Made by a program: the position numbers and the translations under genes. The notes under the pieces were generated by a model, which was given only the letters and a program-made list of their open reading frames with translations, made no database searches and was not told where the DNA came from. DNA of 64,000 nt. Origin: Flavobacteriales bacterium. GTDB taxonomy: Bacteria > Bacteroidota > Bacteroidia > Flavobacteriales_F > PHOS-HE28. Below, piece by piece: positions 1 through 9,275 of this stretch (within the stretch, counting starts at the first letter, position 1; each line of letters opens with the position of its first letter). Where the stretch lies: NCBI GenBank assembly GCA_016715995.1, contig JADJXF010000018.1:62001-126000 (forward strand), read 5' to 3'.

Positions 1-1
1 C

Positions 2-511
2 GACCGCAACAATGCCACGCTGAGCTGGCAGCTCCTGCGCGGAATGGGCCTGGCCGTGCTGCTCACCGCCCTCATCATGCTCTGGTTCTTCCGCGATTGG
101 CGCATGGTGCTCGTGGCGCTCCTGCCGAACCTGTTGCCGCTGGTGCTCATCGCCGGCGTCATGGGCTTCCTGGGCATCGACCTGAAGGTGAGCACCGCCA
201 TCATCTTCAGCATCGCCTTCGGCATCGCCGAGGACGATACCATCCACATGCTGGCCGCGCTGCGCCAGAACCTGCGCCAGGGACGCTCTCCCGCGTTCGC
301 GCTGCGCCGCACCTACAAGCGCACAGGGAAAGCCGTAGCGGTCACCAACATCATGCTATTGGCCGGATTCGTGGGGCTCATCTTCTCCGACTTCGCCAGC
401 ATCCATTACATGGGCGTGCTCATCACCTGCACGCTGGCCTTCGCCTTCGTGGCCGAGCTGCTGCTCCTGCCCGCGCTGGTGGTGGCGCTCTCACGCAAGC
501 GCAAGCCCTGA
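2..511 (+). CDS. RND-superfamily exporter (MMPL type), C-terminal part
   Basis: The 5' end lies outside the window; the frame is open from base 2. The visible ~169 residues form the last membrane bundle of an RND/MMPL exporter: a helix starting GLAVLLTALIML, the loop FFRDWR, then helices with the RND-typical run VSTAIIFSIAFGIAEDDTIHM, two further helices, and a short basic tail RKRKP. The acidic pair in the fourth transmembrane helix is where these proton-driven pumps carry their proton-relay residues. Substrate cannot be read from this part; MMPL-like members in Bacteroidota often move lipids or hopanoids. It is followed by 35 bases and then the symporter gene, which has its own promoter-like box. 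Confidence 0.85.
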   Translation, partial: DRNNATLSWQLLRGMGLAVLLTALIMLWFFRDWRMVLVALLPNLLPLVLIAGVMGFLGIDLKVSTAIIFSIAFGIAEDDTIHMLAALRQNLRQGRSPAFALRRTYKRTGKAVAVTNIMLLAGFVGLIFSDFASIHYMGVLITCTLAFAFVAELLLLPALVVALSRKRKP

Positions 512-546
512 CAGCGGGCATCCGTCCGATTCCGCATCTTGGCGCC

Positions 547-1968
547 ATGAAGCCCTCGCTGCCTGTCCGCATCCTCATCGGCCTTGGCGCAGGCATCGCT
601 TGGGCGGTGACCTCCAGCACGATGGGCTGGAGCGCGTTCACCCTCGATTGGATCGCCCCTTTCGGCGACATCTTCATCAACCTGCTCAAGCTCATCGCCA
701 TCCCGCTGGTGCTCTTCAGCATCATCAGCGGCGTGAGCGGCCTGGGCGATGTGGCCAAGCTGGGGAAGACGGGCTTGCGGATGCTGCTGCTCTACCTCAG
801 CACCACGGTCATCGCCATCAGCCTCGGGCTCGTGCTGGTGAACGTGATCAAGCCCGGCGAATGGTCCGATGACGCGCAGCGCATGCGGAACAGGATCTCG
901 TACGAGCTCTGGGTGCAGGAGACAGCGAGCGTGGACAATCCGAAGGATGGGCTCTGCCTGAGCTGCGACCCCGCCAACAGCGCCTTGGTGGCCGAGGTGG
1001 TGATGGCCCGCAAATCCGCGCCGCCCGACCCCGCGCTCATGGGCAAGGTGGAGCAGGCGAAGCAGGTGAGCGGCGGCCCGCTGCAGTTCCTGGTGGACAT
1101 GGTGCCGAGCAACATCTTCCTCAGCTTCAACAACGCGCTGATGCTGCAGGTGATCTTCTTCGCGCTCTTCTTCGGCGTGGTGCTGCTCACCTTGCCCGCT
1201 GCAACGGCCACGCCCGTGGTGACGCTGGTGAACAGCCTGAACGAAGTGTTCATGAAAATGGTGGAACTCGTGATGCGCGCCGCGCCCTGGTTCGTCTTCG
1301 CCCTGATGGCCGGCGTGGTTTCGCGCATTGCGGGCGATGACCCCGCCGCGGTGCTGCAGCTCTTCAAATCGCTCGCGGGCTACAGTCTCACCGTGATCCT
1401 TGGCCTGGTGCTGATGGTCTTCGTCATCTATCCCACGGTGATGACACTGCTGATGCGGCGCAACGTCTTCGCGCGCTTCCTCAAGGCCATCAGCCCGGCG
1501 CAGCTCCTCGCCTTCAGCACCAGCAGCAGCGCCGCCACCCTGCCGGCCACCTTGGAATGCGTGGAGCAGAACATCGGCGTGAGCAAGAGCACTGCGAGCT
1601 TCGTGCTGCCCATCGGCGCCACCGTGAACATGGATGGCACCAGCCTCTACCAGGCCGTGGCCGTGATCTTCCTGGCGCAGTTCCATCTGGTCGACCTCAC
1701 CATCGCCCAGCAGCTCGGCGTCATCCTCACAGCAACGCTCGCAAGCATCGGGGCGGCGGCAGTGCCCAGCGCGGGCCTTATCACCCTCTTCATCGTGCTC
1801 ACAGGCCTCGGCCTCGACCCCGCATGGATCGCAATCATCCTGCCCGTGGACCGCATCCTCGACATGTGCCGCACCGTGGTCAACGTCACCGGCGACGCCG
1901 TCTGCTGCAGCATCATCGCCCACGGCCAAGGGGAGAAGCTGTTCAGGGGTGAGGAAGTTGAGGGTTGA
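547..1968 (+). CDS. Dicarboxylate/amino acid:cation symporter (SDF/DAACS family)
   Basis: A 473-residue inner-membrane carrier of the sodium/proton:dicarboxylate (glutamate/aspartate/C4-acid) family. Family signatures are present: the serine-rich re-entrant loop AFSTSSSAATLP near residue 322 and NMDGTSLYQ near residue 361, which bind substrate and cation. The first Met at 547 was chosen because the protein then begins with the usual short tail plus first helix, and CATCTTGG followed by CGCC lies directly in front of it, as at other starts here. An insertion around residues 110-175 (between TM3 and TM4) is larger than in GltP and carries a CLSC motif. Substrate specificity cannot be assigned. 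Confidence 0.9.
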   Translation: MKPSLPVRILIGLGAGIAWAVTSSTMGWSAFTLDWIAPFGDIFINLLKLIAIPLVLFSIISGVSGLGDVAKLGKTGLRMLLLYLSTTVIAISLGLVLVNVIKPGEWSDDAQRMRNRISYELWVQETASVDNPKDGLCLSCDPANSALVAEVVMARKSAPPDPALMGKVEQAKQVSGGPLQFLVDMVPSNIFLSFNNALMLQVIFFALFFGVVLLTLPAATATPVVTLVNSLNEVFMKMVELVMRAAPWFVFALMAGVVSRIAGDDPAAVLQLFKSLAGYSLTVILGLVLMVFVIYPTVMTLLMRRNVFARFLKAISPAQLLAFSTSSSAATLPATLECVEQNIGVSKSTASFVLPIGATVNMDGTSLYQAVAVIFLAQFHLVDLTIAQQLGVILTATLASIGAAAVPSAGLITLFIVLTGLGLDPAWIAIILPVDRILDMCRTVVNVTGDAVCCSIIAHGQGEKLFRGEEVEG

Positions 1969-2180
1969 AGGTTGAGGAAGTTGAGGGCTGAGGGGTTGGA
2001 AGTTGCCCAGATCAGGGGGTTGTGCGGTGCCGGTTATCAAATCCTCGGTGAAGCGCACCCGTATCGCCCTGCGCGGGAACGATCTTTGCCGACGGAAATC
2101 GGTTGTCAGTTGATTGTTGTCGGTTGTCCGGCTTTGCAGCAACCCTCAACCTCCTCAACCTTCAACCCCCAACCTGCCTG
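1946..2180. repeat. GTTG-rich intergenic repeat tract
   Basis: The end of the symporter gene and the following spacer are built of short GTTGA/GTTGTC units: GGTTGAAGGTTGAGGAAGTTGAGG near 1960-1985 and GTTGTCAGTTGATTGTTGTC at 2104-2123, ending in CGGCTTT, then the complementary style CCTCAACCTTCAACC before the next start. The GTTGTCAGTTG...CGGCTTT block is repeated (inverted) in front of cphA at about 22796-22822, so it is a dispersed family. A CGATCTTTG box lies at 2088-2096. No coding capacity is supported. Confidence 0.6.
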
Positions 2181-2182
2181 CA

Positions 2183-5020
2183 ATGAAGAAATGGACGAAG
2201 CGCATCCTGCTCACCCTCGGTATCCTCGTCGTGCTGCTGATCGCAGCGGCCTTCATTCTGCCGATCGTCTTCAAGGACAAGATCGAAGCGGCCGTGAAGC
2301 AGGAGGTGAACAAGAACCTCAACGCTACGGTGAACTGGGGCGAGTGGGACATCACCCTCTTCAAGAGTTTCCCTGATCTCACCGTGGAGATCGCCGATGT
2401 GAGCGTGGTGAACGGGGCACCCTTCGAGGGGACGGAGCTGGCGCGCATCGGGAAGCTGATCGCCACGGTGGACATCAAAAGCCTCTTCGGCGACCGCATC
2501 GACATCAAGCGCATCGGACTCGATCGTCCCAATATCCATGTGAAGGTGCTGTCCGATGGCCGTGCCAATTGGGACATCGCCAAGGCGGATTCCACCGCAG
2601 CGGAGACGCCTGCCGACACGGCCGCCTCCACGTTCGACATCGGTCTGCGCGAGTACTGGATCGAGAACGGCCGCGTGGTATACGACGATGCCGCGCTGGG
2701 CTTCTACCTGGACCTGCTGGGGCTGCACCACAAGGGCAGCGGCGATTTCACGCAGGATCTCTTCGTGCTGAAGACCACCACGCGTGCCGATACGGTGAAC
2801 GTGGTCTTCGATGGCGTGAAGTACCTGCGCAACGTGAAGACCGATATCACCGCCGACATCGACATGGACATGCCCAACATGAAGTTCACCTTCAAGGACA
2901 ATGAGGCAACGGTGAACCAGCTCGTGCTCGGCTTCGATGGATTCATCGCGATGCCCGGTGACCCCATCGACATGGACATCACCTGGAACACGAAGAAGAG
3001 CGACCTGGCCACGCTCCTCTCACTTGTGCCAGCCGAATTCGCTACGGACCTGAAGGGAGTGAAGATGAGTGGCAAGGCCGGGTTCAGCGGCTACGTGAAA
3101 GGCACCTACACCGAGACGAGCATGCCGGGTTTCGGCCTGGTGGTGGACGTGGACAACGGCCGCTTCCAATACCCCGATCTCCCCGCAGCGGTGGAGGACA
3201 TCTTCGTGGACCTGAAGGTGAGCAGCCCCGGCGGCAAGGACCTCGACGGCACCGTGGTGGACCTGAAACGGTTCGCCATGAAGATGGCCAGCAATCCCGT
3301 GGAGGCGCGCATGCACCTCACCACCCCCATCAGTGATCCGAACATCGATGCGGAGCTGAAGGCCAACCTCGACCTCGCCAGCGTGAAGAAGGTGGTGCCC
3401 ATGCAAGGCGACGACCTCACCGGCAACTTCACCGCCGACGTGCGGATGAAAGGCGCCATGAGCGACATCGAGGCGCAGCGCTACGAGCGATTCACCGCCG
3501 ATGGCCGCATGATCCTGCTGGGCATGAAGTACCGCACGGATTCCCTGCCGTACGACGTGGGCATCAACAGCCTCTATTTCGACTTCAGCCCGCGCTACCT
3601 CGCGCTCACCAGCTTCGATGGCAGCGTCGGCACGAGCAGCATCCAGGCCAAAGGGCGCATGGACAACTATCTCCAGTGGTGGCTGAAGGACAGCACGCTC
3701 ATCGGCAGCTTCGATCTCGCCGCCAATCGGTTCAACATCAACGAACTGATGGGATCCCCCGATCCGGCCTCGTCCAGCGCCGCACCCGCCGACACCACGC
3801 CCATGAGCGTGATCGAAGTGCCCGGCAACATCGACTTCCGGATGAGCATCGCGGTGAAGGAGATCATCTTCGACCAGCTCAACCTCACCAACGTCAAGGG
3901 CGGGTTGCGCGTGCATGACGAACGCGTGGACATGAAGGACGTCTTCTTCAACCTCTTCGGCGGCAGCGTCACCATGGCCGGCGGGTACGAGGCGAAGGAC
4001 GTGAAGGCCCCGCGCATCGACCTCACCTACAACGTGCGCGAACTCGACATCGAGAAGACCGTGACCTACGTGGACCTAGTGCAGAAGGTGGCGCCCATCG
4101 CCAAGACCTGCAAAGGCACCTTCAGCAGTACCCTGGCGATGAAGGCCGCATTGAACGAGCGCATGGAGGCCGACCTCAACACCCTGACCGGCGAGGGGAC
4201 GCTCACCACCCGCAACGTCCAGGTGGATGGCTTCCAGCCGCTAGTGGACCTCGCGAAGGCGCTGAAGGTGAAGGAGCTCGAGAACACGCGCATCCAGGAT
4301 GTGGCCTTCACCTACGAGTTCCGCGACGGACGCATGGTCGTGAAGCCCTTCAACGTGAAGCTGGACCGCATTCAGGCCAACGTAGGCGGAAGCACGGGCT
4401 TCGCGAATCAGGACATCGACTATGACATGAAGGCGAAGATCCCCAGCGACATCTTCGGCGCGGGCGCGGCTCAAGCCGTGAGCGGATTGCTCGGCAAGGC
4501 CAATCAGGCCATCGGCGCCGACTTCCAAGTGCCGAAGGAGCTCGACGCCACGATCAAGATCACGGGCACCATCGAGAAGCCCGTGGTGAAGCCGGTGTTC
4601 GCCGGCGGCACCAGCAACGTGCAAGAGGCCGTGGTGACGGAAGTGAAGGAGACGCTCAACGAGGAGATCGGTAAGAAGAAAGAAGAGCTGATCGCGCAAG
4701 CGAAAGCGGAGCGCGACCGCCTCGTGGCCGAAGCCCAGGCGCAGGCCGACAAGATGAAGGCCGATGCGCGACGCGAGGCCGCTTCTGCCAAGGCACAAGC
4801 CTATAAAGCAGCCGACGACCAGGTGGCGCAGGTGACCAATCCGCTGGCCAAGGCCGCCGCCAAACTCGCCGCCGACAGGGCCAAGCAGGAAGCCGACAAG
4901 ATGGAGCAACGCGCCATCGCAGAAGCGGACAAGAAAGCCGATGGCTTGGTGGACGTGGCCCGCAGGAAAGGCGATGACCTGGTGAAGAAGGCGGAGGAGA
5001 CCGACACGACCGTGAAATGA
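2183..5020 (+). CDS. AsmA-family large envelope protein with C-terminal coiled coil
   Basis: 945 residues. An N-terminal signal-anchor (TLGILVVLLIAAAFILPIVF) is followed by the typical AsmA start, in which a short amphipathic stretch leads into 'VNKNLNATVNWGEWDITLFKSFPDLTVEI'-type beta strands, and repeated beta-rich AsmA/DUF748-like segments. AsmA-family proteins bridge the periplasm and are linked to lipid transport and outer-membrane homeostasis. From about residue 825 the sequence changes to a highly charged Ala/Lys/Glu coiled coil (EELIAQAKAERDRLVAEAQ) of ~115 residues, which is not part of the standard domain. The start at 2183 (MKKWTKR) gives a normal signal anchor; an upstream in-frame Met would translate the repeat tract. 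It overlaps the next gene by four bases (ATGA), suggesting cotranslation. Confidence 0.85.
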   Translation: MKKWTKRILLTLGILVVLLIAAAFILPIVFKDKIEAAVKQEVNKNLNATVNWGEWDITLFKSFPDLTVEIADVSVVNGAPFEGTELARIGKLIATVDIKSLFGDRIDIKRIGLDRPNIHVKVLSDGRANWDIAKADSTAAETPADTAASTFDIGLREYWIENGRVVYDDAALGFYLDLLGLHHKGSGDFTQDLFVLKTTTRADTVNVVFDGVKYLRNVKTDITADIDMDMPNMKFTFKDNEATVNQLVLGFDGFIAMPGDPIDMDITWNTKKSDLATLLSLVPAEFATDLKGVKMSGKAGFSGYVKGTYTETSMPGFGLVVDVDNGRFQYPDLPAAVEDIFVDLKVSSPGGKDLDGTVVDLKRFAMKMASNPVEARMHLTTPISDPNIDAELKANLDLASVKKVVPMQGDDLTGNFTADVRMKGAMSDIEAQRYERFTADGRMILLGMKYRTDSLPYDVGINSLYFDFSPRYLALTSFDGSVGTSSIQAKGRMDNYLQWWLKDSTLIGSFDLAANRFNINELMGSPDPASSSAAPADTTPMSVIEVPGNIDFRMSIAVKEIIFDQLNLTNVKGGLRVHDERVDMKDVFFNLFGGSVTMAGGYEAKDVKAPRIDLTYNVRELDIEKTVTYVDLVQKVAPIAKTCKGTFSSTLAMKAALNERMEADLNTLTGEGTLTTRNVQVDGFQPLVDLAKALKVKELENTRIQDVAFTYEFRDGRMVVKPFNVKLDRIQANVGGSTGFANQDIDYDMKAKIPSDIFGAGAAQAVSGLLGKANQAIGADFQVPKELDATIKITGTIEKPVVKPVFAGGTSNVQEAVVTEVKETLNEEIGKKKEELIAQAKAERDRLVAEAQAQADKMKADARREAASAKAQAYKAADDQVAQVTNPLAKAAAKLAADRAKQEADKMEQRAIAEADKKADGLVDVARRKGDDLVKKAEETDTTVK

Positions 5021-7140
5021 AGGTTGCGGGTTGTGGGTTGAGGTGGTTGGGGGTTGGAATGCCGGGCGTGCGGGGCGGCGAACGGAGTGCTTTCAATGCC
5101 CAACGGTCCGTGGCCTGCGGGCAGTGGCTTGTGGCGCTTGCATTCATCGTATTCGCCGGTGGTGCATTCTCCCAGGACATTGAGCCCTGCGCATTGCCCG
5201 AGGACAAGAAGATCCTCAAGCTCCTGAAAGACGCCGCGGATGCGAAGGACCCGCTGCAGCGCCACGCCAAGCTGAAGAGCGCGCTGGAAGTGGACGACAC
5301 CTGCGTGGAATGCCGCTTCCGCCTCGGACTCTCGGCGTACCGAATCACGCGCGAGGGCGGCAAGAGCTTCGCGCCGGCCATCGCCTACCTGGAGGCCGTA
5401 CAGGAGAAGTGCCCGCATTACCACAGCGACCTGCCGTACACGCTGGGCACCATGCGCTACGCGGAAGGCGACTTCGCCGGGGCCGCGCGCGACTTCGAGG
5501 CCTTCCGTCGCTTCCCCACAGAGGATGCCACGCGGGTGAGCAAGAACTACGACAGGCAATACAAGGAGGTGGAGGACCTCATGCCCGAGTTGGAGTTCTA
5601 TGTGGACTTCTATCGCAACAGCGCCCCGCTGAACCCGCGCGTCTTGCCCAATGTGAGCACCGGCGACGACGAGTACCTGCCCATGCTCTCGCCCGACAAC
5701 GAGTTGCTCCTCTTCACGCGCAAGCGGAAGGTGAAGGCCAAGGGCGACCTCGTGGCGCGCGAGGTGGAGGAGCTCATTCAGGCGCGCCGCGCCGACCTGA
5801 AGAGCGATTTCGATGCGGGCGCCGCGCTTGACGAGCCCTTCAACACGGGCGACAGCTACGGCGGGCTCACCATCAGCGTGAACAACAAGGAGATGTTCGT
5901 CACCATCGGCGGGCCGATCGATTCACGCGGCTACCGGAACATCGACATCCATCGGTCGCACTACGACACCAAGTTCAACCTCGACTTCGGCGGGCAGGAG
6001 TTCGTGTGGAACGGCCTCGATCCGTTGCCGCCAGAGGTCAACGGCGCGGACACCTGGGAGAGCCAACCCAGCCTGAGCGGCGACGGGCGCACGATCTACT
6101 TCGCCACCGCGCGCGCCGACAGCAAGGGCATGGACATCTTCTATTCCACGCGCGATGCGAAGGGCATCTGGTCGGCTGCCCAGCCGTTGCCGGGCATCAA
6201 CACGGAGGGCGATGAGAAGGCCCCCTTCATGCACAGCGACAGCCGCACGCTCTACTTCGCCGCCCGCCAGAACGCCCAAGGCCAAGGCCACCGCAGCATC
6301 GGCGGCTGGGACATCTTCTTCGGCAAGCTGAACGACGACGGCACGTGGAGCAAGCCGCGCAACATCGGCCATCCGATCAACACCGAGAACGATGAGCAGG
6401 GGCTGATCGTGAGCGCCGATGGCCGCTCCGCCTACTTCGCGAGCAACCGCTTCAAAGGCATGGGCGGCCTCGACATCTTCAGCATCGACCTGCCCACGGA
6501 TGTCCGCCCCGACGAGATCCTGATCGTGAAGGGCGAGGTGCGCGATGAGAAAGGCCAAGTGGTGCGCGGCGCTCAGGTGGAGGTGAAGTACATGGACACC
6601 CGCAAGATCGAGGTGCTCCACGCCGACAGCACCGATGGGCGCTACGCCGCCGTGGTGCGCCTGAAACCGGGCAGCGACGTGGTGCTCACCGTGAAGAAGG
6701 AGGGCCACGTCTTCGACTCGCGCAGCTTCGCCATCGAGGACACCATCCGGCAGGGCGTGGCCAAGGTGGACATGAGTGTGCAGAAGATCGAGGTGAACCG
6801 GAGCTACCGCGTCAACGACATCAAGTACGCCACCAGCAGCGCGGAGATCACCAAGAGCAGTGAGTTCATCCTGGATGATCTCATCGACTTCCTGAAGGAC
6901 AACCCGTCCATCAGGATCCGCATCGAGGGCCATACGGATAACGTGGGCCAGTTGTCCGATAACATGGCCCTGAGCAACGACCGGGCGTTCACCGTGATGG
7001 GCTACCTGCAAGGCAATGGCATCGCCGCCGCACGCCTCAGCTTCAAGGGGCTCGGCCCCACCAAGCCCATCAAGCCCAACGACACGCCAGAGGGACGGGC
7101 CGCCAACCGCCGAACCGAATTCGTGATCGTGGCCCGGTGA
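5017..7140 (+). CDS. OmpA-family protein with TPR and PD40 propeller repeats
   Basis: About 707 residues: a probable signal sequence (LVALAFIVFAGGAFSQ, cleaved before DIEPC), TPR-like helices (residues ~50-190), a WD40-like PD40 beta-propeller with repeated 'SxDGRTIYFAS' blades (about 230-490), a carboxypeptidase-regulatory-like Ig fold (VKGEVRDEKGQVV) and a C-terminal OmpA peptidoglycan-binding domain (IRIEGHTDNVG ... NRRTEFVI). This domain order is the PorE/gliding-associated type common in Bacteroidota, where it anchors outer-membrane complexes to the wall. The start is uncertain: ATG 5017 overlaps the upstream stop, but the first 30 codons run through a GTTG-rich tract, so ATG 5059 or GTG 5110 may be the true start. 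It sits directly after the AsmA gene. Confidence 0.85.
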   Translation: MKVAGCGLRWLGVGMPGVRGGERSAFNAQRSVACGQWLVALAFIVFAGGAFSQDIEPCALPEDKKILKLLKDAADAKDPLQRHAKLKSALEVDDTCVECRFRLGLSAYRITREGGKSFAPAIAYLEAVQEKCPHYHSDLPYTLGTMRYAEGDFAGAARDFEAFRRFPTEDATRVSKNYDRQYKEVEDLMPELEFYVDFYRNSAPLNPRVLPNVSTGDDEYLPMLSPDNELLLFTRKRKVKAKGDLVAREVEELIQARRADLKSDFDAGAALDEPFNTGDSYGGLTISVNNKEMFVTIGGPIDSRGYRNIDIHRSHYDTKFNLDFGGQEFVWNGLDPLPPEVNGADTWESQPSLSGDGRTIYFATARADSKGMDIFYSTRDAKGIWSAAQPLPGINTEGDEKAPFMHSDSRTLYFAARQNAQGQGHRSIGGWDIFFGKLNDDGTWSKPRNIGHPINTENDEQGLIVSADGRSAYFASNRFKGMGGLDIFSIDLPTDVRPDEILIVKGEVRDEKGQVVRGAQVEVKYMDTRKIEVLHADSTDGRYAAVVRLKPGSDVVLTVKKEGHVFDSRSFAIEDTIRQGVAKVDMSVQKIEVNRSYRVNDIKYATSSAEITKSSEFILDDLIDFLKDNPSIRIRIEGHTDNVGQLSDNMALSNDRAFTVMGYLQGNGIAAARLSFKGLGPTKPIKPNDTPEGRAANRRTEFVIVAR

Positions 7141-7162
7141 ACCAACGGCGCGATTCGTGAAT

Positions 7163-7170
7163 TAGCTTCG
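7163..7170 (+). promoter_or_regulatory. Promoter -7 box TAGCTTCG
   Basis: Matches the Bacteroidota -7 consensus TAnnTTyG and lies only five bases before the ATG at 7176, so the transcript would be leaderless or nearly so. No convincing -33 TTG was scored. Confidence 0.5.
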
Positions 7171-7175
7171 TCACG

Positions 7176-9251
7176 ATGATGGGCAGATCATTACTCATGA
7201 TGGCGTGCGTGCTGGTGGCTGGCGGTACTATTGGACAGGTCAGCATCGGCGGGGAGCCCTTTGAATGGGGCGATTCGGGACTCACGCGTCAAGGTTTGCC
7301 CGAAGTGGGGTTCTCCGTTCCCGATCCATCCGAAACGGAGGAACAGCGCACCACGGGTTTCCGATACGGCGTGCAACTCTTCCAGGAAGCGGACGTGCTC
7401 GCCTTGGGCCGATGGGATGCCCTGAGCGACCGTTCGATGATCTGCCGATTGGTGCTGCGCAGCCCTGGCGCCCTGATGCTCAGCGTGCAATTCGATCAAT
7501 GGGAGCTGAATGAGGGTGATGTGGTCTTCCTCTACACCGCGGATCGCAACCGCTTCATCGGTGGATTCGATGCGAGCAACCGCCAAGAGGATGGCAGCAT
7601 GGCCACTGCGGTGCTCCCCGGCGATGCGGTGGTGATCGAGTACCGTACGACGCGCGTTCACCAGCGACCGGCCCGTTTGCGCGTGTCCAGCATCACGCAT
7701 GGCATCATGGACCTGTTCGGCTTCAATGCCGAGGCAGGACGCGACTACAATCCCGGCTACCAGAGCGCCCCCTGCCATACCAATGTGATCTGCCCGGAGG
7801 CGGCTGCCTGGCAACTGGAGAAGCGCTCGGTGGCCATGTTCCTGCGCCCTGACGGTGATGGCTGCACGGGCAAATTGCTCAACAACACGCAGGCGACGCG
7901 GAAGCCGTACTTCCACTTCGCCAACCACTGCTTCATCCCCAACACGCTCAACCAGTACGTCTTCTACTTCAACTACGAGAGCCCGACATGCGTCGGCACG
8001 GTGGGGCCGACGAACCAGACCATCACCGGTGCCACGCTGCGGGCCAACTATTACTACACCGATTTCGTGCTGGCCGAGCTCAGCAGCACGCCTCCTGCCA
8101 GCTACAACGTGTACTACGCCGGGTGGGACCGCAGCGGCGCCGTTCCGCAAGAGACGGTGCTGATCCAGCACCCCATGTACGACGTGAAGAAGATCGCCTT
8201 CAACTACGATCCCTGCACCAGCTTCACCGATGCGATCGGCGTGCCCGCATGGCGGCAGAACTGGGAGGTGGGCCTTATGCAGGCGGTATCGAGCGGCGCG
8301 CCCCTCTTCGACCAGAACCACCGCGTGGTGGGTCACGCGTACGACGGCGCGCAGGTCTGCTCCACCGCCACCAGCATCCCCACCGATTGCGCGAAGTTCA
8401 GCGCGGCATGGGATGGCGCCGCCGCATCGGTGCGCATGCGCGATTGGCTGAATCCGGCCAACAACCTCACGGTGCTCGATGGCTTCAACCCCAACGCCTC
8501 GCCCACCGTCTCGCTGCGCGTGCGCGCCTATCTGGAAGGACCTTACAACAGCAACACCACGCAGATGAACGCCTACCTGCGTGCGGCAGGCTTCATCCCG
8601 CTCGCTGAACCGTACGCGGCGCTTAGCTACACGCACGTTGGCGGCGGAGGCGGCGAGACCACGACCAACGGCGTCCTCAGCACCACCGGCAACAATGCTG
8701 CGGTGGATTGGGTGTTGGTGGAACTGCGCAGCAGCGCCAATTCCGCCAATGTGGTGGCCACGCGCTCCGCGCTGCTCCAAGCCGATGGGGACATCGTGGC
8801 CGCCAATGACGGCAGTTCGGCGCTCACTTTCGGCGCACCCAGCGGATCGTACTACATCGCCGTGCGGCACCGCAACCACCTGGGCGTGATGACCGCCGGA
8901 ACCGTGGCCCTAACGAACACGGCCGTGACCATCGACCTGAGCAATGGCACCACGCCGATCTACGGCGGAGCCAATGCGATGAAGACCATCGGCAGCCGCA
9001 ACATCTTATTCGCAGGGGACGTGGACCGCAACAGCACACTCCGCTACACAGGCCAGGACAACGACCGTGACCCGATACTATCGCAGGTTGGCGGCAGCGT
9101 GCCCACCGCCACGGTCAGCGGCTATTTCGCGGAGGACGTGAACATGGACGGCAACGTGATCTACACCGGCGACGGCAACGACCGCGACCCGATCCTGGTG
9201 AACGTGGGCGGTAGCGTGCCGACGAATACGCGGGGGGCGCAGCTGCCGTAG
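7176..9251 (+). CDS. Secreted trypsin-like (S1, lysyl-endopeptidase-like) protease
   Basis: 691 residues with a signal peptide (MMACVLVAGGTIGQ). The middle resembles Achromobacter lysyl-endopeptidase-type S1 proteases: CTGKLLNN then YFHFANHC (catalytic His), DFVLAEL (Asp) and AVSSGAPLFDQNHRVVGH (nucleophile Ser). A hemagglutinin/peptidase-associated beta domain follows (DWVLVELRSS...ATRSALLQADGDIV...YYIAVRHRNHLGVM). The C-terminus has two dockerin-like Asp-rich units, GDVDRNSTLRYTGQDNDRDP and EDVNMDGNVIYTGDGNDRDP, and no T9SS type A tail. It is convergent with the next gene, and both share a hairpin at their stops. Protease class is well supported; specificity is not. Confidence 0.8.
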   Translation: MMGRSLLMMACVLVAGGTIGQVSIGGEPFEWGDSGLTRQGLPEVGFSVPDPSETEEQRTTGFRYGVQLFQEADVLALGRWDALSDRSMICRLVLRSPGALMLSVQFDQWELNEGDVVFLYTADRNRFIGGFDASNRQEDGSMATAVLPGDAVVIEYRTTRVHQRPARLRVSSITHGIMDLFGFNAEAGRDYNPGYQSAPCHTNVICPEAAAWQLEKRSVAMFLRPDGDGCTGKLLNNTQATRKPYFHFANHCFIPNTLNQYVFYFNYESPTCVGTVGPTNQTITGATLRANYYYTDFVLAELSSTPPASYNVYYAGWDRSGAVPQETVLIQHPMYDVKKIAFNYDPCTSFTDAIGVPAWRQNWEVGLMQAVSSGAPLFDQNHRVVGHAYDGAQVCSTATSIPTDCAKFSAAWDGAAASVRMRDWLNPANNLTVLDGFNPNASPTVSLRVRAYLEGPYNSNTTQMNAYLRAAGFIPLAEPYAALSYTHVGGGGGETTTNGVLSTTGNNAAVDWVLVELRSSANSANVVATRSALLQADGDIVAANDGSSALTFGAPSGSYYIAVRHRNHLGVMTAGTVALTNTAVTIDLSNGTTPIYGGANAMKTIGSRNILFAGDVDRNSTLRYTGQDNDRDPILSQVGGSVPTATVSGYFAEDVNMDGNVIYTGDGNDRDPILVNVGGSVPTNTRGAQLP

Positions 9252-9275
9252 GGCGGTTTGCGCAAGTGCGCCCTA
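9249..9275. terminator. Bidirectional hairpin terminator
   Basis: Inverted repeat TAGGGCG (9249-9255) / CGCCCTA (9269-9275) with an inner palindrome TTGCGCAA. The arms contain the stop codons of both convergent genes (TAG at 9249-9251 on +, TAG at 9273-9275 on -). Confidence 0.6.

Noticed and set aside
406..2142. Long minus-strand frame rich in Glu/His over the symporter
   Set aside because: Shadow of the symporter gene; composition of repeated acidic/His runs with no fold.
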